From assembly GCA_033439265.1 (NCBI GenBank), contig JAVTVX010000010.1, positions 9,982,001-10,046,000 on the forward strand: a stretch of 64,000 bases of DNA. The letters run 5' to 3'. The translations under genes and the position numbers were made by a program. Below the pieces are notes generated by a model that saw nothing but the letters and a program-made list of their open reading frames with translations, made no database searches and was not told where the DNA came from. Each line of letters begins with the position of its first letter. Within the stretch, counting starts at the first letter, position 1. Below are positions 24,901-35,655 of the stretch, one piece after another. The DNA is from Dillenia suffruticosa. Taxonomy: Eukaryota > Streptophyta > Magnoliopsida > Dilleniales > Dilleniaceae.

Positions 24901-25575
24901 GTGCAGTAATATCTCAAATAATACCATTTTCTCTGCCTCATAAAAGTTTGGATTTTGAATTTACTTATGCTAAAAAAATAAAAGACAAATTGGTCTTGGT
25001 CTGTCCAGAATCATTGTTCATGGAATTAGCCTCGGGAGTCACCACAAGAATTCTAACTCCCCCAAATTTTCATCTCCTTCAAAATTCATTTTTGATAATA
25101 TATCCCAAACATCAAGTGAACTTGTTTAAGATTAGCTCGACTCTGCAATAAAAAAAAAGGGGATAGAGCACTCATTTTAGACTAAATAAAGGTGTGAAAT
25201 TGAAGATAAACTTTGGCCTTAGTTTGACCGATTCGAATAGTGCAATGAATTAAAGTTGAACATATATTTAATCATACATAATAGTTTGAAAATTAATAAT
25301 ATATTAATCAATAAATTATAATTCAATTGGTATTATTTATTTATTTTTAATAAAGATTTCGATTTTAAATCTTTCCGTATAAAAAAATTAATATATTATT
25401 TAACTCTAAATTTATGCATCTCTTATTAAATACATAGTAAATCACACGCCCGTGCAGGCACATAGAGTTAGTGTGTGCGCGCGCGCTAGCGAGATGACAT
25501 GTGCATTTAAATCCTTAAGAAGAAGCAACGAGAAAGAAACAAAAGAAATTGAACCATCCCTACATACAGACCATT
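21966..25575. other. Gene-free spacer
   Basis: The first part belongs to the right duplication block. A GC-richer piece (22480-23110) has no frame that I recognise. 24100-25575 is AT-rich with a degenerate family-1-type repeat near 24570-24670. A 95-codon frame at 24864-25151 shows no recognisable motif. Confidence 0.5.
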
Positions 25576-25791
25576 CTAAGGAAGGCTAGCGCTGCAAATC
25601 CTTAAGACGAAGCATCTGCAGACCCGAAGGATAGACTCAAAGATAACCGCAACAGTATGAAGAGAATGAACTTTTGCTGCCAGCCAGTAAGCGCGGTTGT
25701 TGGCTTCTCTCTCGACATGATGCAGCTCGCAGGTGCCCATGTCCCTTGCGTTAGAGAGGTTTATAATAATTTGTTTAGTGTTTGTGTTCAC
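25576..25791 (-). pseudogene. LINE-type RNase H domain relic
   Basis: The 71-codon minus-strand frame contains ELHHVEREANNRAYWLA, matching the C-terminal HVxREAN-x-xADxLA signature of the RNase H domain in plant non-LTR retrotransposons, with the usual Asp replaced by Tyr. The rest of the element is missing. It is probably a short relic. Confidence 0.5.
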
Positions 25792-26741
25792 AGTTATTGC
25801 TGCTTTTTGAATTTTGGTTTTGGGCGATGAGCATGTTTGCAGAAGTTGTCAAAAAGAAGAAAAAAAGACTTGTGCTGACTACAGAATCACGTATCAATAG
25901 CCATGCACTTTTTGGGATTTTCATCTTTTGTGGTTTTTCTCACCATTCATGCTGATTTTTTATTGGTATTTTGATTAATCCGAGGTCTCACGTAAGATGT
26001 GCTGTTTGACGAGATCAATGGATCATAAATTTTGCAGCTCTTGTAAAATGATTGTTTGCGATTATGTCGGTGATTTAGCTGTTTTAATTACTTCGAATTG
26101 TTAATTTTTTATTTGAATAATGTTTTTAATGGTGGGAGGGGGCAAGTTGTCAATTTTTTTTTTTTTTTTTTTTTACTAATATCAAAAAATATAGAGGGTG
26201 ACTTATTAATGTTATAATTTTGTCTAAATTTATAATTCAAATTAGATGGTTTAGACCATAATCGTTTTCAGAGTTTGATGAGTGCTACAGTGTGGGATAT
26301 ATTCATTTTTTATAATAGTGAGATATGTATAATTTATAGATTATTTTGTATATTGGGACAAATTTATCTAATTATATATTTTTATATAAAAAAGAAAAAT
26401 TATGAAAATTATTTTTTGGGATAAACTAAAAAATTTGAATTCGAAATTTTATTCATGTCGGTCACTAGACAAATGAGGAATTGGTCACTCAAATTACTCT
26501 CGTAACTATTTTGGTCTGATTTGAGTTAAAGTCTCATTTAATTAGATGAGGTAGGCTCATATGTCTTTTTTTTTTTTTTTTTATTTAATAAAATTGACAT
26601 ATAACCTATCATTTTTAAAAATAATAAATTATTATTATTATTATTATTATCGCGAGGAAGTAATGGAAATACTTCTTTCGCGAGATAATTTGCCCATTTG
26701 GCGGTTGGAGAGCATACGCAGATTACGCGAGTATCTCCGAG

Positions 26742-27276
26742 TAGGGGTGTTCATCGGTTCGGTTTTTGAATTTTTCGATTAATTCGATTCGGTTAATTCG
26801 GTTTAAAATTTTTTAACTCCAAATCGAAAACCGAACCGAATTCGTTTAAATTCAAAATTCGGTTTTCGGTTTGAATTCGAATTGAATCGAATAAATCAAA
26901 AAACTCGATTTTGATTTTTGAGATCTAAATTTTCACATAAATCCAATTTAACTAAATTCGAATTAATAAAATAATGAACTTTTTAACTATTATTTTATTA
27001 TTTACTTAAAAAAGAAAAATTACCGATCAAAGTTTGCATAAAAAGAAAAGTAAATAAATAATAAATAATCAAAATAAATAAAAAAATAAAATAATTAAAA
27101 ACTCTAATTCGGTTTTCGGTTCGAATTCGTATTAAAAATCTCAATTCGAAACTCGAACCGAAAACCAAATTTGAAATTCGGTTCTAACCGAAAACCAATT
27201 CGAATCCAAAAATCGAATTCAAATTTAATTCGATTGGGTCGGATTTTCGGTTATCACCAAATATTGCACACCCCTA
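26742..27276. mobile_element. hAT-type MITE, 535 bp, perfect 8-bp TSD
   Basis: The ends are TAGGGGTGTTCATCGG and, inverted, TAGGGGTGTGCAATATT. The flanking duplication TCTCCGAG is identical at 26734-26741 and 27277-27284. The interior is built of many CGGTTTTCGGTT/AACCGAAAACC-like repeats in both orientations, so long hairpins are possible. No coding capacity. It lies about 1.2 kb upstream of the Yippee start codon. Confidence 0.9.
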
Positions 27277-27284
27277 TCTCCGAG

Positions 27285-28484
27285 CACACTCTGGTCATCG
27301 ACCGAACTCAAGCAGAGTTTGGTAATTTCCCTTGCTTCTCTCTCACTCTCTCTTCACAACTGTGAAAAAAAAAAAAAAAAAAAAACAGGGTCGCTGTGGA
27401 GAGTAACTTCCCTTTAGTCTGACGACCCGAAATGCCTATCCAAATTGAATGCTGGGTCTTTTTTCTAAATGATAATTTATTCAGTAATTTCTAACTTTCT
27501 GCCTCGCCATTTCACTGTTATTGAAGTCGGTCGGTGATCGGCATGATTTTTTCACTTTTCAGCTCCAAGCAAAGAACAAAGTCGTGTCTTCAACCCTTGT
27601 CTACCAACACCATTTTGTGATTTCTCTAATCTATTCGCACCCTCTTTGTTTTTTTTCTTCTTTGATTATGATAAAGCTTTGAAATTTACACCTCAGATCC
27701 TCATCAAAACCCACTATATTTCTTTATTCAAATTGCGTATTTTCAATTTTCAATTTTTTATTCCTTTTACTGTGCAGTAGACATTTAATTTGTACTTTCT
27801 TTTAGATGGGCCTTGTTGATTAATTGATTTTCTTTATAACCTATCCTGTCTTTTTCAAACCCCATTTGTTTTTTCAAAACCCTAATGCCTAATCTGGAAT
27901 CTTTCTTTGGGTCTTTTATTTATTTCAACTTGTTCTATTCTTGTACGCTAACCCTCTTTTGGTTTCTATCTTTGGGTGCAGAATTTGGTGGGCTCTTTCA
28001 ATTCTTTGAAGGTATTCAAAGAAACCCCTTTTATGTTTTTCGTTTTGCAAATTTTTCATTTTTTAATCATTAATGAAGCCATTGTAGGTTTTATTTCCTT
28101 TTTCGATGTGAATTAATTTTGATTTCATTTTTGTATGTAGAATTCTCTGCTATCTCTTTGTTTGGAAACGGTGAGGAAACCAGTTCTACTATTTCTGTTT
28201 CTTGATATCCTTAAATTTCATTTCTTGATATCTGATTTCTTAATTATTTTGTATTAGAGCATTAATTTAACGGTGCCCCATTTGTCAAGAAATCGGTTGT
28301 GGGTGAAATTTTTTTTTTTTCTAGAATTGAAGTTAAAATTCAAATTGAATTGTATAAATAAAGTGTAATCTTTTGTCTGGTCTTGGTGTTGTCAATATTA
28401 CGCACTATGTTGATGAGATGTTTTTGACTTTTGTGCTCTAATTGGTCGTGAGCAGGTCGTGTTCGGCTCTTAAATTTCTGTTAC
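27285..28484 (+). promoter_or_regulatory. Upstream and 5' leader region of the first Yippee-like gene
   Basis: No protein exon is recognisable. The T- and CT-rich stretch with exon-like pieces (for example 27590-27700) and AG/GT sites suggests transcribed leader sequence, probably with an intron before the ATG at 28485. The transcription start cannot be fixed from sequence. Confidence 0.35.
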
Positions 28485-29261
28485 ATGGCTGAATTTACGG
28501 GGCCCAGAATATACAGCTGCTGCAATTGCCGAAATCATGTTTCTCTTCATGATGATATTATATCTAAGGCTTTTCAGGTGCAGCGCTGAATTTCGACATT
28601 GCTTGTTGGACTTTTTGATTGCTCAATCATCTAGATTGTCATTTTTTTTGTTAGATGCTATGTACTAGGTGGTAATTTTGAGTTGGTCTTATTTTTCCGC
28701 AGCAAAGAATTCCTAGTAGAAATTGACATGATTACAGGAAATTGCTGAACCCTCTTCAAAATGATGGACACCCTTTCTTTGAATTCTCTGCGATTGTTGC
28801 ATGGGTCTATTGTTTTGTATAACATGGATCAATTGAAAGTAGCATTTTTGGTACTAGAAGTGCATGTTCATTACATATAAATGTAATGATTTTTGTTTTT
28901 ACTAAGTTTTGGTGTATCTTTCCGGTTGTATTGTCCTGTTAGAATGAGGATTCCCTTTTCATTGGGGAATTTGATCTTTCATAAAAGCTTTTTGCAGATT
29001 GTTGTCTAACATTGTTCTTGATTTTGTTCTTAGGGAAGACATGGTAGGGCTTTTTTGTTCTCACATGCAATGAACATTGTTGTGGGGCCAAAAGAAGATA
29101 GGGAGCTGATGACTGGTCTTCACACTGTTGCTGATATCTATTGTGCTGATTGTCGCGAGGTACTAGGTTGGAAGTATGAAAGGGCTTATGATGCTTCGCA
29201 GAAATACAAGGAAGGAAAATTCATACTGGAGAAGTCAAAAATTGTGAAGGAAAACTGGTAG
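28485..29261 (+). CDS. Yippee-like zinc-binding protein (copy 1)
   Basis: Exon 1 (28485-28577, 31 codons) and exon 2 (29034-29261, stop at the end) join in phase 0 over a GT-AG intron, giving 106 residues, the usual size. The Yippee domain fills the protein: a first zinc pair CxxC in [19 protein letters not shown], the [14 protein letters not shown] core, and a second pair in [17 protein letters not shown], then [11 protein letters not shown]. Yippee proteins are small, conserved eukaryotic proteins with a beta-tent fold; in animals they are parts of CTLH ubiquitin-ligase complexes or nuclear factors, and plant roles are poorly known. No lesions seen. A paralogue with an exon 2 of identical length lies at 51.5-52.1 kb on the other strand. 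Confidence 0.93.
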
Positions 29262-30469
29262 CACTGAAGAGCTCTGATCTCATTCCTTCTAATGTTTATG
29301 CAAGTCTGTCTATGCTTTTTGGTGTTCTTCTTGTACAAAAACTCCTTACCACCTCACCCATTTGAAGAATCTGTCATTGTTTTAGCTGTTGATTCTTCCC
29401 GTATTTTCCTGGAGAAGTTGTTTGTATATAAACATAAATCTCTATGTCAATAAAATTGTTGTATTGTTTGTGTTCATTTCCGATTTGATGACTTTTAGTA
29501 CAAATGATTGAAAATCTTCTTTGGTTGCATGTGATGTGTGGGTATTTTAGAATTTGTGGTGTTCATATTCATGAGTTTAAGCAGTCTGTGCCCGAGATGT
29601 TATTTTTTATTCTATACTTATAAATATATATATATATATATATTTTGGTGGTTCCTTATAAGTAAATAACTGATAGTTTGTAGAGGTTTTCCCTTAATAT
29701 AAGTTGTTAAATGTTAATGCTAAAGTACTCTTTTGAGCCCTTTTGTCCCCATATGATATGCTTCCTGTTGTGAAAACTTTAATGTTCTTAGTTCTGCGTA
29801 GGTTTCATAATGTTGCAATACTTTGTTCTTCAAGGGGGAGGGTTGAGTTGGTGGATGGTGTGCCCACAGGTACACTCGAGTAAGTGTTGTGTAGAAGGTC
29901 AATCTCAGAATATTGACAACTTTAATGTTCTTAGTTCTGCAGAGGTTTCATAATGTTGCAATACTAATGTGAATCTTTGTTCTTCAAGGGGGAGGGTTGA
30001 GTGGTGGATGGTGTGCCCACAGGTACACTCGAAGTGTTGTGTAGAGGCTCAAATCTCAGAATATTATCTACCTTAAAATTCAAAGGTTAAGCATTGCAAG
30101 ATTTGAAGATAAATAAGTTGAATTTTGCAAGTGTACATGTATGTGGGATGCCTCTGTGCTAATTGGTGGCAGATTTTGAAGGCCTTTCTGTAGTGAGCTA
30201 GTGTTCATTGTCTCTGCAAGTCCATAAATATTTACAATTGAGTCTATTTACAGTATAGGTTAGTGCAGTCTTAAGTATCCCAAGGAATCTGGGGTTAGCA
30301 GTGAAAACTGAACAGCGACATGCTGCGATCATTATCACTACGATGTTGATTATCATTGAATGTGTTATCTTGCTGCTTGCTTGTTCCAGCATACACCTGG
30401 ACTTCAAATGTTGTGTCTCCCCAAAATATATTATTTAGATTAAATCATCTTGCTTCATATTTTGCTGAC
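29262..30469. other. 3' flank of the first Yippee-like gene
   Basis: It contains the probable 3' UTR (AATAAA-like ATCAATAAAATTG near 29447-29459), a TA microsatellite at 29623-29643 and the tandem duplication at 29776-30064. No gene recognised. Confidence 0.5.
29776..30064 (+). repeat. Tandem duplication of about 145 bp, two units
   Basis: The units (about 29776-29917 and 29918-30064) share ACTTTAATGTTCTTAGTTCT, TTCATAATGTTGCAATACT, CAAGGGGGAGGGTTGAG and GTGCCCACAGGTACACTCGA in the same order, with a few small indels. Close similarity implies a fairly recent event. Confidence 0.85.
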
Positions 30470-33010
30470 AGGATTGCACCAACACTATGCACACGGCTAT
30501 GATCACTGCAGTTTGTAATCAATGCACGTAGGAAAATTTGTTGCCGACTGAGTTTTCAAATAATGAAATTCTGCTATTGGCCTCACAGTTAAGCTTATAA
30601 TCTGAATTCTGCACGGTTAAGCTAATAATCCGAACTATCTCCAGAAGAAATTTTTTACTTCTGAATCTCAGAGAGAGTGCAGAAACCTTTTGCATTCCAA
30701 TTCCTGTTTGCCTGTCCATGATAACAATAGTGATCAGTCTATATTAGTTGAAGCAAAGATTTGTTCTCTGTAGTAAGCTATCTTTTATGCCAATACTCAA
30801 TGGCTGGTCTTTACCTCTACAATAAAGCGTGCCCATATCTTATTCTCTTGAGTTTCGATTGATCCCTTCAGGATTGTGAAACCAAAGCCTCGAATTAAAT
30901 CTAGAATCTCTAGGAAAAGACCTTGGTCTTCACAGAGCATCTGCACCAGTTGCAACACTTGAAAATGTTTATTTTGTGATAATATAGACATAGACCAGTG
31001 ATCCAGCTTTATATGATAGCAGTATTTTACATCAACAAGCATCTCCCTAATTAGGATGATGTCCTCTGGCAAACCATGGGTTGCCCTTTAACTTAAAATG
31101 CCCAAGTAGCCCCATTCCATGAGTTTTCTCTCAGAACAACAGCACCTCTTTTCACAGCTCTTTTGCTGCATAGCATAACCACACAAAACTCGAGCACAAT
31201 GCATAAGATGCAGTCCTTGTTAGGGTACTAAGGGGAAATGCAACGATTGATTCTCTGATTTTGTGTGATCACTGATTGATTCTTAGTTAACAATTTATAA
31301 ACACATTAAGGCATGGCATAAACATTTTTGCATCAGAACTTGGATATATGATGCCTCTGACTCATCTTTTAGCTTGTCTGCGTGCTTTGTCACCTTGCAA
31401 GAAATGCATGTATTTGATGGAATTCTCGAACAAGTCTATGCTACACTGTTGCAGGAGAATTTGAGTTAACTAATCACGAAAATAGCAGGTTTTTAGAAAG
31501 CAAACTTACAAGGACCTAATTTAACTTGATTTAGCACCTCCAGGAACAAGTTTTCGAAGTTCTTTGACACGGTCTTGTATTAGCTGCTGATCTTTTGGCA
31601 TTGGCCTTGGCCTTGTGCCTTCCCCAGGTTTAGCCCTTTTCTTGCTGGCTTTAGCTGGCACCTGAGACTTTTTAGGTTGTGTTGTTGCAGTAGTTTCTCT
31701 TTTCATGATATTACTGCTGTTAGTCCAAGATGACAACTGTGGTTTTGGTCTTAGCTGATTTTGAGTTCCCTTGGTCGGTTTCCTTTGATGCTGAAACTGT
31801 GTCAGCCTTTCCTGCATGTAGCTCATTAAAAATTGTTAAATCTCCCAGTTGAACTAGATTGCTGTTTGCTGAGGTACTTCCCATTGCCGTGACCGTACCT
31901 ATGAATGGGTCACCATTGTTTACACTGTCGACTGTGATGTCAAAATTTTCCAACAGTTCTTCCCATTCCGATTCTGAATCTATCTTTTTCTGCCGACAAT
32001 TCATCAAACAAATGTCCGTGTCTGAAGTGCACTGTGGAGTGCAGGCACTTAGACTAGCACTGTCACTTCCTAATATAGCAGCAATTTCTTCCATACGGTT
32101 TTCCTGCTCCATGTTGCTGAAGTCAACCTCCAAATTATTGAAAATGTCATCATCATAAGCTGGTGGCCTTGTTGACACATCCCAAAAAATATTGTTTTCA
32201 TTACAAGTTGCAGAAAGAGGATCCATGAAATTGGTGATGGAACTCTGCATTGGTATTCCTTGACCGAGTGATAAACCATCAATTGCTTTGCCTCCGGTCA
32301 TAGCAGAGGAAGCTGATGCATCGACTACCTGAGGCAGTGTATTGTCGTCAGATACAGTAGGCCAAACAATTCTCTGCTCTGAAGGTGAGCTCGAATACTC
32401 AATATCATTCTCAAGATTGTTTTCCAAATCATTCTGCTCCACTAGTGAATTAATCCACTCTAAAATATCACTTTTAGATTTGATTCGGAAACTGTTTTAA
32501 GAATCTTCTTGGTGAAAGCCATGTTGATCTGTGGCTTTTGCTGGCTTGGGGTTCTGAACATCTAGAAAGTCTCCTGAACTTTGAACGGGTGGAATATCGT
32601 TACCCAGTAATCCTGTACTAGCCAGTGTCGAAATCAACCTACGGTTGTGTATAATGTAAAAAAAGTCTTCACTTGATCCATAAATTCAATACTTTCTTGC
32701 ATCTGTAGCAGCATGTAAGCATTATGTTTAGTTCTTGAACCCAGCAGCACATTTAATGGAGCAATTAGGTATTGAAGAATGATGAAAAATGAATAACTAT
32801 GGAGTTTAGTGCACTAACCTTTTGGTATGATCCCAACTGCAATACAGCCTGTGATCCCAAAGAAGTTAATTCAATTGTCTGCAAAAAGATTTGAGTTTGG
32901 ATGTCATATGTATGCAATCTGTGACCAAGCGAATGATGAAGTGCATACCTTATTCCAGAAAAAAGCTGGTGTGCAACCTGAAAAACATACAGAAAATAGA
33001 ATCATGTAGG
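30470..33010 (-). pseudogene. LONESOME HIGHWAY-like bHLH transcription factor pseudogene
   Basis: Minus-strand blocks keep the order of an LHW/bHLH155-type gene. An N-terminal GAF-like piece (32977-32949 and 32878-32819, with AVLQLGSYQK) is followed by a linker exon from about 32700 with GLLGNDIPPVQSSGDF, a 240-codon frame 32442-31720, and then the basic region (31640-31530: KKRAKPGEGTRPRPMPKDQQ and DRVKELRKLVPGGAK). The helix-loop-helix exon is at about 31450-31350 (CSIDLFENSIKYMHFLQ, then VTKHADKLKDES in another frame). A C-terminal block at about 30965-30815 contains MLCEDQGLFLEILDLIRGFG. Lesions include a stop after GFHQEDS, a frame change between the long frame and the basic region, loss of the expected donor after PGGAK, and a frameshift inside the HLH. 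The family controls vascular cell divisions; this copy should not make a full protein. Confidence 0.75.
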
Positions 33011-35655
33011 CGTGCTCTTCTGTTTATTATTATTATTATTATTTTTTTGTAATGTGTATAGTGAAGAAATGTATCTGGGGAAGATATTCAGTGTTAGCGG
33101 ATCCCAAGAGCTCCACTGAGACTCTGAGAACATCCATCGATAGAGAAAAGGTTAGAAGCAAGGTAAACAAACGCACATCACTGAGATATTAGTTGTATAT
33201 AATTTTCAGCAGCATTTGCTGAATCAACAACTCTGTTTGCTTGTTATAGTGGGCATCTTCAAATGTCATTAGCCTGTTTTTTCATCAAAACACCACTTAT
33301 GGTGATTCAAACACTTGGGATGGATGTCGAGAACAGTGAGTAGGTATGTCTTTTTTTTTGGGGGGGGATTATATCATCCCATTGTCTCTAACATGTGGAA
33401 TCTTCATGGGGTACAAATTTGTCACGATGTCTGATTGCTGAAAGTAGAAAAGAGAATTATTTTGTCTTACTAGTTGAGAAGCTAATGATCAGTAAACATG
33501 GCCATGCCCAAAAAAAAATTTGCAGATTTTCTCCTTTGTAGCCTTCACTATTTTGTCAGTAGTTTCCGGGAAGACTTGGACAGAATAAGTTTCATGATAG
33601 ATGATGCACTGAGGAAAACTTTTTCCCGCCAAAACCTGCCTCAGAATCATAGGTCATGAAACTTATGAAACAAAAGATGTCGCATCAAACTGACATTGAA
33701 TTTCTTATGTCAATTCTCCAGAGAACACCATAAGACCACCCATAGTTGCAACAAGTTCTTAAGAATGTCTCCAAGCCAACTCTTCATCCCATGAAAGAAC
33801 TCACGAGTTCTTCTGTTGTTCTTGTATGCAGTCTTCTGATTGAATTACTGAAAACCCACGTAGAAATTCAAGTAATAATCAAGATTTTATAACTAATATT
33901 TCAGAAAAGAAAAGATGTAGAAAAAAAATATTAAATCGAAGTAGTGAACTTTCAGAGGAGAAAGGCAGTTTGTGCGGTTTACCTTGCACAGAATCAAACA
34001 AAGTGATTCAGAATGAAGATCTTTGACATTGATGGCTGTTAAATATTGGCAGTTAATTGACCGTTTGGTAGTTATTTCTCCCTCTTTTACCTGTAGTATG
34101 ATGGTCCAAATTTTAATCATTTAATGTTTAATACATATATGTCTGTGAATGAATTTAACCATAATCTTTTGAGATTATATGCTGATATGATTTTTTTATA
34201 TATATATAAACTAACTGATATTCAGAGTCATATTTTAATTGATCTAATCTGAACATGTCAGATCTAATTTAGGGGAGCTTTTCAAATATAATTTTTTTTT
34301 ATTCTTAAATTTCAAACCTAATACTAGAGATCTAACATCTTTATTCATTAAATCAACTATATATTAATTATGTTGATATGATTTTAGATCTCAAGAATTA
34401 GGTTTTAAAATAAGCATCTTAAAAGATCAAGAGGGCTATTATATTCCTTCCCAAAATTTTGTGATATTAGTACCACAATTAAGAGTCCCTCTAATTATTT
34501 TTACAAACCCCCACCCCCAAGTCTAGCGGAGAGATGCGTGTGCACACGTATTATTATTATTATTATTTTTAATCATATATATCTGAATTTTATTCGATTA
34601 ATTCGATTAAAATATTATATGATCTATTTTAAGAATTGGTTCTCTTAAATTTTATATCATTTTTAAAATTCAAACTCAAAATCTCTAATTAAAAAAGTGA
34701 AATATCTAATTATTCAACCTAAAAAAATTTGGTACACACGCGGCGCAATTGTCCTGATATTCCTAAAGAAGATAAAGAAATTGATTAGACAATATGTCGG
34801 GATGCTTTATTCTAGTTTATTTCAAACAATAAAGTTATAATTGGTTTTCACTTGAACCAGAACAGATATGAATATATAAAGAAAGAGAATATTATAAATT
34901 ACTATTTTAATTACAAGGTGATTTGGTGATGTACACATGATATTTTTCTTAATAGACGAGAATTTTAGGCTTCGCTCCAAGCTAGTCGAGTTCATTTGAA
35001 AATTCAAATTTTCCTGTTTGAAATAAAAATAAAAATAAAATTTCTTTTTAACTTTACAAAGACCATGGACTTCGAAATCCGTAAAAAAAACATGGAATTT
35101 GAAAATGAACTTCACAAGATTTTATGAAATCTGCCTAAATATATTTCTTAATTGTTATTTTATCCTTCTTTTAATGCTAAAAGGAGGAATATTAAAAAGT
35201 AAGAAATAATTATATTTAAATATAAAATTTATATTTTATTTTTGTTTTTTCTAAACATAGGAATTCTTTTTGAAATCTCTCTTTTCAATATTAAGTAAAT
35301 AGTAATATTTTAGAATTTAATAATAATATTTCAGAGTTTAATATCATTAATGCTTAGTTGATTGTGGCATTGGATACCGGTATTTTTTAAATAATATTTT
35401 GAATTTGAATTTTTAATATAAAAAAATAAATATTAAAAGAAATTTATTTTTAAAAAATTTAATTAAATTTAATATGACTATGATGATTTAAAATAACAAA
35501 CAAATGTGGCACAACAGTCCGCAATGCGCAACGCTTCCTCGTAATGGGCCTGTTTTTGGTTGGGCTTTTTCCATTTGTAAAACTCTGTTATTAACGCAAT
35601 TCAACGTTTGAGGGAGAGAGAGAGAGTGAGAGAGAGGAGGAGAAGAAGAAGAAGA
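33011..35655. other. Gene-free spacer before the Cdc14/SIN-component gene
   Basis: I see family-1 SINE-like copies (34213-34390 and a weaker one at 34570-34725) and AT-rich DNA. Immediately before the next gene, a GA-rich leader runs from 35611 to 35655. No exon recognised. Confidence 0.5.
34213..34390 (-). repeat. SINE-like repeat (family 1)
   Basis: Plus-strand order CTGATATTCAGAGTCATATT, AATTGATCTAATCTGAACAT, GGGGAGCTTTTC, T-run, and AAATTTCAAACCTAATACTA matches the copies at 18853 and 40348. Confidence 0.5.

Noticed and set aside
24864..25151. 95-codon plus-strand frame
   Set aside because: No motif recognised and it stands alone in AT-rich spacer.
31859..32158. 99-codon plus-strand frame inside the bHLH relic
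   Set aside because: It is the antisense shadow of the minus-strand coding sequence.
35608..35655. Arg/Glu-rich extension at the start of the Cdc14-family frame
   Set aside because: It is GA microsatellite in the leader with no ATG. The conserved start is the ATG at 35656.
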